In this document: one piece after another, positions 1-8,018 of the stretch | Position numbering within the stretch: position 1 is the stretch's first letter | Layout: each line of letters begins with the position of its first letter | The notes under the pieces: generated by a model | Told to the model about the DNA's origin: nothing | Seen by the model: only the letters and a program-made list of their open reading frames with translations | Database searches by the model: none | Source of the DNA: Lysobacterales bacterium | GTDB taxonomy: Bacteria > Pseudomonadota > Gammaproteobacteria > Xanthomonadales > SZUA-38 | Reading direction: 5' to 3' | NCBI GenBank assembly: GCA_030065125.1 | Contig: JASJDM010000058.1 | Location: 1 to 38,476 of the forward strand | DNA length: 38,476 bases | Position numbers and translations under genes: made by a program

Positions 1-8
1 GAATGGGT

Positions 9-68
9 GGGGTCAGAGTAAAGGGACAGAGTAAGGCTCGCCTTACTCTGTCCCTTTACTCTGACCCC
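9..68. repeat. REP-like long palindrome (copy 1)
   Basis: Two 29-nt arms, perfectly complementary, flank a 2-nt TC loop. The arms begin with GGGGTCAGAGTAAAGGGACA. A second copy with the same outer 26 nt but a different tip lies at 36149-36217. It sits 25 bp beyond the stop codon of the leftward aldehyde dehydrogenase gene, so its transcript would form a strong hairpin that could end transcription or protect mRNA. It looks like a dispersed REP/MITE-type element; the mobilising enzyme is not in the window. Confidence 0.85.
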
Positions 69-93
69 GATCCTCGTGAGCCCGATATTCGGG

Positions 94-1719
94 CTATTCC
101 GCCATATGCGGGTAGCGGTAGTCCTTCGGCGGATCAAAGGTCTCCTTGATGGCCCGGGGTGACACCCAGCGCAGCAGGTTGAGCACGCTGCCGGCCTTGT
201 CGTTGGTGCCGGAAGCCCGGCCGCCGCCAAACGGCTGCTGCCCCACCACCGCGCCGGTGGGCTTGTCGTTGATGTAGAAGTTGCCCGCGGCGAATCGAAG
301 CCGTTCACTCAGCGCGGCCACCACTCGTCGGTCACGGGCAAACACGGCTCCGGTGAGCGCGTAGGGGGACGCCTCGTCACAGGCTTTGATCGCGTCATCG
401 ATGTCAGCGTTCTCATAGCGGTACAGGGTCAGCACCGGGCCAAAAATCTCTTCGCACATCAGGCGGGTATCGGGACCGGACGCCACTACCACCGTGGGTT
501 CTATAAAGTAGCCCTCGCTGTCGTCACAGCCGCCGCCCACGATCACCTCGTGGTCATCGCTGCCCTGGGCAAACTCGATGTAGCCCTTGATCTTGTCAAA
601 AGACCGCCGATCGATGACTGCACCAATGAAGTTTGAGAAATCCCGTGGATTACCCATCTGGATCGTGCCCAGCTGGGTTTTCAGCCCGTTGACCACGGCT
701 TCCCACAGGCTGGCGGGAATGAAGGCCCGGCTGGCCGCTGAGCATTTCTGGCCCTGGTATTCAAATGCCCCCCGGACCAGCGCGGTGATCAGCGCCTCGG
801 CATCGGCGCTTTCGTGGGCAAATACAAAGTCTTTCCCACCCGTCTCGCCCACCACCCGGGGATAGGACCGGTAGCGGTCGATGTTCTGCCCCACCTCGCG
901 CCACAGGTGCTGGAAGGTTGCGGTGGAGCCGGTGAAGTGAATACCGGCCAGGTGTTCGCTGGCCAGGCAGGCGCCGCCGATATCCGGCCCGTCACCGGGC
1001 AGCAGGTTGATGACCCCCGGCGGCAACCCGGCTTCTTCCAGGATCTGCAGGGTGAACCAGGCGGAGTAGACCTGGGCGTGGGAGGGCTTCCACAGCACCG
1101 TGTTGCCCATCAGGGCCGGCGCCGTCGGCAGATTGCCGCCGATGGCGGTGAAATTGAACGGCGTCACCGCCAGCACAAACCCTTCCAGGGGACGGTAGTC
1201 CACATAGTTCCACATGCCCGGCGCCGAGCGCGGCTGCTCGGCGTAAAGACCGTTGAGGAAGCTGCAGTTGAACCGCCAGAAATCGATCAGCTCACAGGCC
1301 GAGTCGATTTCCGCCTGGTAGGCCGTCTTGCTCTGACCCAGCATGGTGGCGGCATTGAGGGTATCCCGCCAGGGTCCCGACAGCAGATCCGCAGCCTTCA
1401 GGAATATTGCTGCCCGGTCCTGCCAGGCCATGGACGCCCAGCTTTCCCAGGCCTCACCGGCGGCCTGAATGGCCCGGTTGACCTCAGCCTCGCGGCATTT
1501 GTGGTAATCCGCCAGCACGTGCTCGTGCTTGTGGGGCATGACCAGGGTGTCCGTTCGCCCGGTTGTCACCCGGTGGCCGCCGATCACTGCCGGGATTTCG
1601 ATGCGTTCAGCGGCCATCGTATCCATGGTGGACATCAGGCTGGCCCGCTCGGGGGTGCCGGGGGCATAGCTCTTGATGGGCTCATTGACCGGCGTCGGAA
1701 TCTGTATATCCGCGTTCAT
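94..1719 (-). CDS. pruA: L-glutamate gamma-semialdehyde (1-pyrroline-5-carboxylate) dehydrogenase
   Basis: This 541-residue protein is a monofunctional aldehyde dehydrogenase that oxidises glutamate semialdehyde to glutamate with NAD, the second step of proline catabolism. The general-base glutamate lies in GETGGKD (E292) and the nucleophilic cysteine in GQKCSA (C326). The NAD-site stretch TPFNFTAIGGN is near residues 186-196. Length and these motifs match the stand-alone P5CDH (ALDH4-like) group rather than the C-terminal half of bifunctional PutA. The ATG at 1719 follows a good GGAGGGGAA ribosome site. It lies 58 bp downstream of mdh on the same strand, so the two may be co-transcribed. No proline dehydrogenase is visible here. 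The exact aldehyde is assigned from family resemblance. Confidence 0.9.
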   Translation of the reverse strand: MNADIQIPTPVNEPIKSYAPGTPERASLMSTMDTMAAERIEIPAVIGGHRVTTGRTDTLVMPHKHEHVLADYHKCREAEVNRAIQAAGEAWESWASMAWQDRAAIFLKAADLLSGPWRDTLNAATMLGQSKTAYQAEIDSACELIDFWRFNCSFLNGLYAEQPRSAPGMWNYVDYRPLEGFVLAVTPFNFTAIGGNLPTAPALMGNTVLWKPSHAQVYSAWFTLQILEEAGLPPGVINLLPGDGPDIGGACLASEHLAGIHFTGSTATFQHLWREVGQNIDRYRSYPRVVGETGGKDFVFAHESADAEALITALVRGAFEYQGQKCSAASRAFIPASLWEAVVNGLKTQLGTIQMGNPRDFSNFIGAVIDRRSFDKIKGYIEFAQGSDDHEVIVGGGCDDSEGYFIEPTVVVASGPDTRLMCEEIFGPVLTLYRYENADIDDAIKACDEASPYALTGAVFARDRRVVAALSERLRFAAGNFYINDKPTGAVVGQQPFGGGRASGTNDKAGSVLNLLRWVSPRAIKETFDPPKDYRYPHMAE

Positions 1720-1777
1720 GCTGGATTCCCCTCCAGGGTTGGACGGGGCGGCGGCGCCGCCCCGCGGTTAGGTTAGG

Positions 1778-2749
1778 TCAGATCAGGTCGGCGACGGCTT
1801 CGCGCTCTTCGCGCAGTTCCGCGTCGGTGGCGTCCATCTTTTCCCGGCTGAAGTCGTCGATTTCCAGCCCCTGGACAATCTCGAACTCACCACCTTTGCA
1901 TACGCAGGGATAGGAATAGATCACGCCCTCTGCAATGCCGTAGCTGCCGTCCGAGGGCACGCCCATGGAAACCCAGTCGCCGTCCGGCGTACCCAGGGCC
2001 CAGGAGCGCATGTGGTCGATGGCTGCTGACGCCGCCGAAGCCGCGCTGGAGGCACCACGGGCCTTGATGATGGCGGCGCCACGCTGCTGCACATCGGGGA
2101 TGAAAGTCCCGCGATACCAGTCAGTGTCCACCTGGGGCGACTCGCCGCCGACCCTGGTGAAGCGGATATCCGGGTATTGGGTCGAGGAGTGATTGCCCCA
2201 GATAATCATGCCGGTGATGTCGCCATGGTGTTGGCCGGTTTTTGCCGCCAGTTGGGCCAGGGCACGGTTGTGATCCAGCCGGGTCATGGCGTGAAAGTGG
2301 CGGGGGTTCAGGTCCGGCGCCGCCGCCCGGGCGATCAGGCAGTTGGTGTTGGCGGGGTTGCCCACCACCAGCACACGGATGTCGCGGCTGGCGTGTTCGT
2401 TCATGGCTTTGCCTTGGGGACCGAAGATGGCCCCGTTGGCGCTCAGCAGGTCAGAGCGCTCCATGCCCGGGCCGCGTGGCCGGGCGCCGACCAGCAGTGC
2501 AAAGTCCGCGTCCTTGAATGCCACGTTGGCGTCATCGGTGGTCACCACGCCCGCCAGCAGCGGAAAGGCGCAGTCATTCAGCTCCATGGCCACCCCACCC
2601 AGGGCATCCATAGCCGGCGGGATCTCCAGCAGCTGAAGAATGATCGGCTGATCCGGTCCCAGCATGTCGCCGGAGGCAATTCGAAAACACAGTTGATAGC
2701 CAATCTGGCCTGCTGCGCCGGTGATGGCGACGCGGACGGGTGATTTCAT
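1778..2749 (-). CDS. mdh: malate dehydrogenase
   Basis: The gene encodes a 323-residue cytosolic-type, NAD-dependent malate dehydrogenase that interconverts malate and oxaloacetate in the TCA cycle. The N-terminal Rossmann motif is TGAAGQIG (residues 10-17). Substrate-binding arginines are in GARPRGPGMERSDLL (R91, R97), the catalytic aspartate in RLDH (D159) and the catalytic histidine in WGNHSSTQYPD (H187). Full length for the family. The ATG at 2749 has an AGGAG site about 10 nt upstream. It probably heads a short leftward unit with the P5C dehydrogenase, a sensible pairing because glutamate carbon feeds the TCA cycle. The upstream 210 bp are shared with the divergent gamma-glutamyltransferase gene. 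Confidence 0.95.
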   Translation of the reverse strand: MKSPVRVAITGAAGQIGYQLCFRIASGDMLGPDQPIILQLLEIPPAMDALGGVAMELNDCAFPLLAGVVTTDDANVAFKDADFALLVGARPRGPGMERSDLLSANGAIFGPQGKAMNEHASRDIRVLVVGNPANTNCLIARAAAPDLNPRHFHAMTRLDHNRALAQLAAKTGQHHGDITGMIIWGNHSSTQYPDIRFTRVGGESPQVDTDWYRGTFIPDVQQRGAAIIKARGASSAASAASAAIDHMRSWALGTPDGDWVSMGVPSDGSYGIAEGVIYSYPCVCKGGEFEIVQGLEIDDFSREKMDATDAELREEREAVADLI

Positions 2750-2915
2750 CGAGATACTCCTGAGTGAACGCGACCGGAACCCGGCCGCAGTGATCGGATT
2801 AACCCTCGTATTTTACCGTGGCCCAGCCGGAAAGGCATAGGTGATAGTGCGAAGGCCCTGGGGCGCTCAGGGCTGTCAGAAGCGGCGGGCCATTTCTGTT
2901 CCTGGACTCGCTGGA

Positions 2916-2943
2916 AGCGCTAAACTAGCGCTCTTTGTTTTTT
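2916..2943 (+). promoter_or_regulatory. terminator-like hairpin upstream of ggt
   Basis: The 7-bp inverted repeat AGCGCTA / TAGCGCT (2916-2922 and 2926-2932, loop AAC) is followed at once by a T-rich run to 2943 and then by the ribosome site and ATG of the gamma-glutamyltransferase gene at 2960. The shape is that of an intrinsic terminator, but no rightward gene precedes it, so it could be a leader attenuator or an operator. Function is not established. Confidence 0.4.
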
Positions 2944-2959
2944 GATCCGGAGCCCTTGC

Positions 2960-4651
2960 ATGAGGCTGACGCTATTCATTGTTCTTTGGGGATTCATCAT
3001 GGCCGCACACGGTGCCGACCGCATAACCGGCAAATCTTTCGCCACACGATCCGAGGTCATCGCCCCCCACGGCATGGCCGCCACCAGCCAGCCCCTGGCC
3101 ACCCAGGTGGCCCTGGATATTCTCAAGTCCGGTGGCAACGCCGTGGACGCTGCTATCGCGGCCAATGCCATGCTGGGCCTGGTCGAGCCCACCGGCAACG
3201 GCATCGGCGGCGATATCTTCGCCATTGTGTGGGATGCCGAAACTGAAAAGCTGTATGGCCTCAACGGCAGCGGGCGATCGCCGAAATCACTCAGCCTGGA
3301 ATGGTTCAAAGAGCAGGGCTACGAATCCATCCCGCCCCGGGGGCCCCTGCCCGTCTCGGTTCCTGGCACCGTGGACGGCTGGTTCATGCTGCACGAGCGC
3401 TTTGGCAGCAAGCCCATGGCCGACCTGATGGCGCCAACGGTGCGCTACGCCCGGGAGGGTCATCCGGTCTCTGAACTGATCGCTTACTATTGGGACCGGT
3501 CGGTCCCGCTGCTGATCCAATACCCCGGCTTCAAGAAGCAATTCACCATCGACGGCCGCGCACCGCGCAAAGGTGAGATGTGGAAAAACCCCTACCTGGC
3601 CGACACCCTGGAGACCATCGGCAAAGAAGGACGGGACGCCTTCTACAAGGGTGACATCGCGCGGACCATCGGCGAATACATGAAGGAAATGGGCGGCTTC
3701 CTCAGCTACGAGGACATGGCCAGCCACCAGGGCGAATGGGTGGACCCTGTATCCACCAACTACCGTGGCTACGACGTGTGGGAACTGCCCCCCAATGGCC
3801 AGGGCATCGCCGCCCTGCAGATTCTCAATATCCTGGAGGGCTACGATCTGAAATCCTACGGTTTTGGCAGCCCGGAACACCTGCACCTGTTTATCGAGGC
3901 CAAGAAACTGGCCTTCGAGGACCGCGCCCGCTACTACGCCGACCCGGATTTCGCCGTCAGTCCGGTGGAATGGCTGATTTCCAAGGACTACGCGGCCGAG
4001 CGCCGGGCCCTGATCGACATGGACCGGGCCGCGCGGGAGTTTCCCCCGGGCAATCCCACCCTGGACCAGGGCGACACCATCTACCTGACCGTGGCCGACA
4101 AAGACGGCAACATGGTGTCCCTGATCCAGAGCAACTACCGCGGCATGGGTTCCGGCATGACGCCCACCGACCTGGGGTTCATCCTGCAGGATCGCGGGGA
4201 AATGTTCTCCCTGGATGAAAACCATCCCAACAGCTTTGAGCCCGGCAAGCGGCCGTTTCACACCATCATCCCGGCCTTCATCACCCGGGACGGCAAGCCC
4301 TGGATCAGCTTTGGCCTGATGGGCGGCGCCATGCAGCCCCAGGGCCACGCCCAGATTGTCATCAACATGATCGACTTCGGCATGAACCTGCAGGAAGCCG
4401 GTGACGCGCCCCGTATCCATCACCGTGGCTCGTCCGAACCCACGGGCGAGGTCATGAGCAACGGCGGCGAGGTCAACCTGGAGACCGGATTTGCCTACGA
4501 GTCCATCCGCGCCCTGATGGGCAAGCGCCACAAGGTGGTATTTTCTCGGGGCCCCTTCGGTGGCTACCAGGCCATCATGCGTGACCCGGAATCCGGCGTG
4601 TACTACGGCGCGTCGGAGTCCCGCAAGGACGGCCAGGCAGCGGGCTACTGA
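2960..4651 (+). CDS. ggt: gamma-glutamyltransferase (Ntn hydrolase), exported
   Basis: The 563-residue protein is a gamma-glutamyltranspeptidase that cleaves or transfers the gamma-glutamyl group of glutathione and related compounds. The N-terminus MRLTLFIVLWGFIMAAHGAD is a typical signal peptide, so it acts in the periplasm. In this family the proenzyme cleaves itself before a threonine that becomes the nucleophile; here that is the T of GDTIYLTVADKDGN (about residue 373). ATG 2960 is preferred over the in-frame TTG at 2942 because CGGAG lies 8 nt upstream and the signal peptide then starts cleanly. Other conserved stretches are GGNAVDAAIAAN and GNGIGGD. The cupin gene starts 1 bp after its stop, so the two are probably translated from one mRNA. 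Confidence 0.92.
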   Translation: MRLTLFIVLWGFIMAAHGADRITGKSFATRSEVIAPHGMAATSQPLATQVALDILKSGGNAVDAAIAANAMLGLVEPTGNGIGGDIFAIVWDAETEKLYGLNGSGRSPKSLSLEWFKEQGYESIPPRGPLPVSVPGTVDGWFMLHERFGSKPMADLMAPTVRYAREGHPVSELIAYYWDRSVPLLIQYPGFKKQFTIDGRAPRKGEMWKNPYLADTLETIGKEGRDAFYKGDIARTIGEYMKEMGGFLSYEDMASHQGEWVDPVSTNYRGYDVWELPPNGQGIAALQILNILEGYDLKSYGFGSPEHLHLFIEAKKLAFEDRARYYADPDFAVSPVEWLISKDYAAERRALIDMDRAAREFPPGNPTLDQGDTIYLTVADKDGNMVSLIQSNYRGMGSGMTPTDLGFILQDRGEMFSLDENHPNSFEPGKRPFHTIIPAFITRDGKPWISFGLMGGAMQPQGHAQIVINMIDFGMNLQEAGDAPRIHHRGSSEPTGEVMSNGGEVNLETGFAYESIRALMGKRHKVVFSRGPFGGYQAIMRDPESGVYYGASESRKDGQAAGY

Positions 4652-4652
4652 A

Positions 4653-5147
4653 ATGAAAAAGCCCGTGATCAACCGTGACGACCTGGAGTTCAAGGGCCAC
4701 AGTCATGGCGACAAGTTCGAGGCGCGGGTCGCTTCGGTCGCGCCACTGATCGGCGGCAGCAAGCTGGGCTACCGGGTAGTGGTACTCCCACCCGGAAAGC
4801 GCGCCTGGCCCTACCACGCCCACCTGGTCAACGAGGAGCTGATCTACGTTCTGGAAGGCAGCGGCACCCTGCGCCATGCCGGCGAGGAATTCCCCGTTCG
4901 CGCCGGCGACTTCATCGCCAGCCCGGCGGACCGCGACCAGCCGCACCAGCTGATCAACACTTCGGACGATGACCTGAGCTACATCTGCATCAGTACCATG
5001 GAACAGCCCGACGTGTTCTTCTATCCCGATTCGGATAAGTACGGTGTCATGGCAGGGAGAGCCCCGGGCGACGGAGGGGAAAATCCGGATTTCCTGATTT
5101 TTGCCCGGGAGGAATCGGGAGTTCCCTATTGGGACGGGGAAGACTAA
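4653..5147 (+). CDS. cupin-domain protein
   Basis: A 164-residue single-domain cupin. Cupin motif 1 is seen in PYHAHLVNEELIYVLEGSG (metal-ligand candidates H55, H57 and E61 or E62). Motif 2 is in GDFIASPADRDQPHQLIN (H98). ATG 4653 lies one base after the gamma-glutamyltransferase stop, indicating translational coupling; an open frame extends further upstream inside ggt but starts in no sensible place. The C-terminus contains FFYPDSDKYG, typical of cupins often linked to sugar or amino-acid metabolism. Substrate unknown; the protein may be a small metal-dependent enzyme or a ligand-binding protein. Its pairing with ggt hints at a role in gamma-glutamyl or thiol compound metabolism, which is inference only. 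Confidence 0.85.
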   Translation: MKKPVINRDDLEFKGHSHGDKFEARVASVAPLIGGSKLGYRVVVLPPGKRAWPYHAHLVNEELIYVLEGSGTLRHAGEEFPVRAGDFIASPADRDQPHQLINTSDDDLSYICISTMEQPDVFFYPDSDKYGVMAGRAPGDGGENPDFLIFAREESGVPYWDGED

Positions 5148-5162
5148 ATCGCCATGACCGGA

Positions 5163-5218
5163 GCAAAACCGCGTTTTGCGGAGCGCCCGCAAGTTGGTCA
5201 GGTTGACCAGTCTTGCGG
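5163..5218. terminator. two hairpins between convergent genes
   Basis: The 76-bp gap between the convergent cupin and SGNH genes carries hairpin GCAAAAC-CGC-GTTTTGC (5163-5179) and a nested stem: CCGCAAG (5187-5193) pairs with CTTGCGG (5212-5218), enclosing TGGTCA-GGT-TGACCA (5195-5209). There is no clear U-tract. Position and stem strength suggest a bidirectional transcription end. Confidence 0.5.
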
Positions 5219-5223
5219 ATTGA

Positions 5224-5991
5224 TTAGATCTGCACTGGATCCGCCATTCGCTGCGGAGGAGGCTCCTTTTCCTGGCACTTCTGCTCGGTAATCCGGCATA
5301 GCTCGGAAGCAACGGCTCCACCCAAGTCGCGGTAGGACGCCTCCGAAGGGTGAAAACCGTCCTCGGAAAAAAGGCCCGGCCCAGGTGCAAAATCGATGTC
5401 GACGTGTACCCAGTGATCACGTTGGTCGATGAACCGCTTTGCCGCCTGGTCGAAGCTGCGGGCGCGCATACCCATCAGAGCGCGCAGGGGCTGAGGCAGC
5501 AGGGGGAAGATCTCCATCGGTGGCAGGCCCACCAGGGCCACTCGTGCCTCGGGCCAGTTACGTGACACGTTCTGGTGCAGACTGCGCAGACCTTCCAGCC
5601 AGCGGCGCTGGGATCGCAGGGAGGTGACGTCGTTGACGCCGGCAGAGATCACCACGATGTCAAACGGCTCATCGCGCACGCTGGCCATCAGATCAGCAGC
5701 AATGTCGTGGCTGCTGGCGCCACTGCGACCGACGGCTTTCCAGCGAACATGCCGCCCCAATCGGCGCGCCAGGGCTGTGCCGGAGTGACCCGCCAGGGCC
5801 TGGTCCAGTGTGGCAGCACCCACGCCAGCAGCCAGGGAATCCCCGACGATCAACACACTCAACGACTGGCCAGAGCCGGCGCGCCCCTCATTGGGCCCAC
5901 CAGCGCCCGGGCTGCGGGGCGCCGTACGACGAACATACAGGGCCTGGGGCAGCACAAACGGGAACAGCAGCCAGAACAGAACTCTTTTCAT
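5224..5991 (-). CDS. SGNH/GDSL-family hydrolase, membrane-anchored or exported
   Basis: A 255-residue esterase/lipase-type hydrolase of the SGNH superfamily. Block I GDSLAAG carries the nucleophilic serine (S52), block III SAGVND the oxyanion asparagine (N120), and block V DGFHPS the catalytic D211 and H214. The first 20 residues, MKRVLFWLLFPFVLPQALYV, form a hydrophobic signal or anchor segment, so the enzyme acts at or outside the inner membrane. It lies 68 bp downstream of the trpF-like gene on the same strand and could be the last member of the long leftward catabolic unit or an independent gene. Members act on acyl esters, thioesters or acetylated sugars; the substrate cannot be told here. 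Confidence 0.88.
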   Translation of the reverse strand: MKRVLFWLLFPFVLPQALYVRRTAPRSPGAGGPNEGRAGSGQSLSVLIVGDSLAAGVGAATLDQALAGHSGTALARRLGRHVRWKAVGRSGASSHDIAADLMASVRDEPFDIVVISAGVNDVTSLRSQRRWLEGLRSLHQNVSRNWPEARVALVGLPPMEIFPLLPQPLRALMGMRARSFDQAAKRFIDQRDHWVHVDIDFAPGPGLFSEDGFHPSEASYRDLGGAVASELCRITEQKCQEKEPPPQRMADPVQI

Positions 5992-6059
5992 GGGCGCAGA
6001 TTGGATTTAACCGGGTGAGAGCCGCGTGAAGTAAGCGTCAGAACCCAATGAATACGAAT

Positions 6060-6710
6060 TCAAGCAGCCGCCACGGCCTGGAAGAAGTCCCGAAGCAACG
6101 CAGGATCCAGCCGAGCGTTTGGGCGTAGTCTTGAGCACACGTCCACACCAAACGGCCGCACGTGGCGAATGGCCTCGGTCACATTGCCGGGATGCAGACC
6201 GCCAGCCAGAAAAACCGGCTTGTCGAGGCTTCGAACGATTTCTGCACTGTAGTCCCAGTTATGGGTGTTCCCGGTTCCACCAAGGCTGCGCTGCTCCGCG
6301 TCAGGCTGGCCTGAGTCCAGCAGGATCTCGTCGGCCAGCACGGCCATGGACACCGCTTCCTCGATGGAGTCGCGCCCGGTCACGTGAACCACCTGGACCA
6401 GCTTGGTTTCCGGCAGCAGCTCTCGGAGGCGCTTTAAAGTGTCCTCGGACATCCGGTCCACCAGTTGAACCGTGTCGGTTTGCGCATCCTTGACCTGTTG
6501 CGCGATCCCCTCAGCATCGGTCTTGCTGGTCAACAAAAACTTGCGAATTCCCGGTGGCACCAGGGCGGAAAGCTCAGCCACTTTTTCATCGGAGATGACG
6601 CCTTCTCCCGTGGGCATGGCCGATACCAGCCCCAGGGCATAAGCCCCCTGTTCCGAGGCCATGGCCACCTCTTCAGGGGTGGTCATGCAGCAGATCTTGA
6701 CGCGAGTCAT
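6060..6710 (-). CDS. phosphoribosylanthranilate isomerase-like (TrpF-fold) protein
   Basis: A 216-residue (beta-alpha)8 barrel of the TrpF family, which normally isomerises phosphoribosylanthranilate in tryptophan synthesis. The general base cysteine (VKICCMT, C7) and general acid aspartate (EILLDSGQ, D132) are present, as are GGTGNTHNW and the phosphate-binding FLAGGLHPGNV. It departs from classic TrpF at KICG (here KICC) and in the second phosphate loop, GVDVCSRLRPN in place of GVDVSSGVE. No other trp gene is nearby. It follows the VOC gene by 19 bp inside a catabolic unit. It may therefore be a paralogue recruited for another sugar- or amine-phosphate substrate; true TrpF activity remains possible. 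Confidence 0.8.
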   Translation of the reverse strand: MTRVKICCMTTPEEVAMASEQGAYALGLVSAMPTGEGVISDEKVAELSALVPPGIRKFLLTSKTDAEGIAQQVKDAQTDTVQLVDRMSEDTLKRLRELLPETKLVQVVHVTGRDSIEEAVSMAVLADEILLDSGQPDAEQRSLGGTGNTHNWDYSAEIVRSLDKPVFLAGGLHPGNVTEAIRHVRPFGVDVCSRLRPNARLDPALLRDFFQAVAAA

Positions 6711-6729
6711 GGGTGATTCGCCGCGGTGC

Positions 6730-7260
6730 TCAGCCGCGCCTGATTGGGTCGCCGGGATTCCATTTGCAGGAGGCCTGTTTCATGTAGTCGAACGCAGACG
6801 CAATTTTAGCGGGAAGCTGGAACAGTTCCAGCATGGTGCCGGGAATCCGGTCAGTGTCCATGTAGGCGAACAGGGTGCCGTTTTCCGCTTCACCTTCCTG
6901 CACAGGGAAAATGCCCTGCCCGGCAAAGTTCGCCAGCGAGGCGGCCAGGTCGTCGACGATGGTGCCCACGTGCTGCAGGCCTTCACCCCGCTGGTCCAGG
7001 AACTCCCGGAAGATGGAGGGCGCCTGGTTGTGCTGCTGCACCAGCTCCACCTGCACCCCGCCGCTGTAGGCCAGCGCCACGGACATGTCCAGGTCGGTGG
7101 GCTCGCCGCGGAACAGGCAGGTCTTGTAAGGCACATGCGCCATCACGAAAAACGGCGCCACTCCAAGAGTTTCGGCCCAGTGGGCAATGGCGCGATCCAG
7201 ATCAGCAACTACGTAGCTGAACTGGATGATTGGCCCAATCGACTCCGACGAAGCGCTCAT
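6730..7260 (-). CDS. VOC (glyoxalase/dioxygenase fold) protein
   Basis: A 176-residue protein with two paired beta-alpha-beta-beta-beta halves typical of the vicinal oxygen chelate superfamily: IIQFSYVVADLDRAIAHW near residues 11-28 and GLQHVGTIVDDLAASLANF near residue 95. A histidine (QHVGTIV) and a glutamate (MLELFQ) match usual metal ligands, but the first ligand, normally H in the opening strand, is not histidine here (QFSYVV). Metal binding may thus be altered or supplied by a partner. Its ATG overlaps the stop of the ThuA-like gene by 4 bp, so the two are translationally coupled. Likely an isomerase, lyase or ring-cleaving enzyme in the pathway; activity unknown. Confidence 0.8.
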   Translation of the reverse strand: MSASSESIGPIIQFSYVVADLDRAIAHWAETLGVAPFFVMAHVPYKTCLFRGEPTDLDMSVALAYSGGVQVELVQQHNQAPSIFREFLDQRGEGLQHVGTIVDDLAASLANFAGQGIFPVQEGEAENGTLFAYMDTDRIPGTMLELFQLPAKIASAFDYMKQASCKWNPGDPIRRG

Positions 7261-8018
7261 GGCCTAAGCATCCAGCGGATCCCGCGATCCAGCAGTTGGT
7301 CAAATACCGGAGATTCCCATGAGCAGCGCTCGACCTCCGGGTACCAGTCCATCAGTGGCTGCATGTCCAGGTGTCCCCGGCAGTGGCCCAGTGTCAGGTA
7401 CAGAATCTGCCCCGGGTCATGATCCTTCAGGTACAGGATGGGCCGCGGCTCATCGCTGAAGAATTCCCGCTCGGTGAATCCTTTCATGGCCTTGCCGTTA
7501 AAGTTGGCATAGAGCAACACGTCGAGCTCGCCGTGGGTTTCGACCAGGTACAGCTCGTCATCCACGGTGAACGAATCAATGTCCTGGACCAGCGGATGTT
7601 CGGGCTGAGCGTTATGCACCTCGAAGTGGCCCTTGGGAGGATGGGCAATAAACTGGCTACCCAGCATTTCCATGAACTCACCGGATACCCGGGGGCTGCT
7701 GGCGTAACCCTGGTCGTCGATTTCCACGATGGCATTGGTGCCATGCAGGGCAAACCAGCGTCCGCCCCGGGACAGGAACTGCTCCAGCTCCGACTGCTGT
7801 TCCGCCGTGGGCACGACGTCGGTGGTGTAGGTGATCAGGGCATCGGCCTGTCGGATGGCTTCGAGATTGGCGTAGTCTTCCGCCACCCGGGTTCGGGCCT
7901 GGGGCTGGTCCAGCAGGCGCCGCAGCAGCTCGGCCCGGGCATAGTCAAAATCGTGGTAGGTGCCGCTGCAGACCAGCAGCACGTTGCGCCGCTCGAGGCT
8001 GGTCTGGCCTTGGCTCAA
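7257..8018 (-). CDS. ThuA-like domain protein
   Basis: The 253-residue protein matches the ThuA family, whose fold resembles class I glutamine amidotransferases. Visible family features are VLLVCSGTYHDFDYAR at the N-terminus, DALITYTTDVVPT, GGRWFALHGTNA near residue 90, HPPKGHFEVHNAQPEHP, and ILYLTLGHCRGHLD near the C-terminus. ThuA proteins are tied to disaccharide oxidation and to hydrolase or isomerase roles, but are often misnamed for trehalose use. The TTG start at 8018 overlaps the stop of the E2 gene (TTGA), and its stop overlaps the VOC start, so it is embedded in the block. Function in this pathway is unknown. Confidence 0.82.
   Translation of the reverse strand: MSQGQTSLERRNVLLVCSGTYHDFDYARAELLRRLLDQPQARTRVAEDYANLEAIRQADALITYTTDVVPTAEQQSELEQFLSRGGRWFALHGTNAIVEIDDQGYASSPRVSGEFMEMLGSQFIAHPPKGHFEVHNAQPEHPLVQDIDSFTVDDELYLVETHGELDVLLYANFNGKAMKGFTEREFFSDEPRPILYLKDHDPGQILYLTLGHCRGHLDMQPLMDWYPEVERCSWESPVFDQLLDRGIRWMLRP

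Noticed and set aside
6060..6710. Part of a tryptophan operon
   Set aside because: No other trp genes are adjacent; the neighbours are VOC, ThuA and E2 genes.
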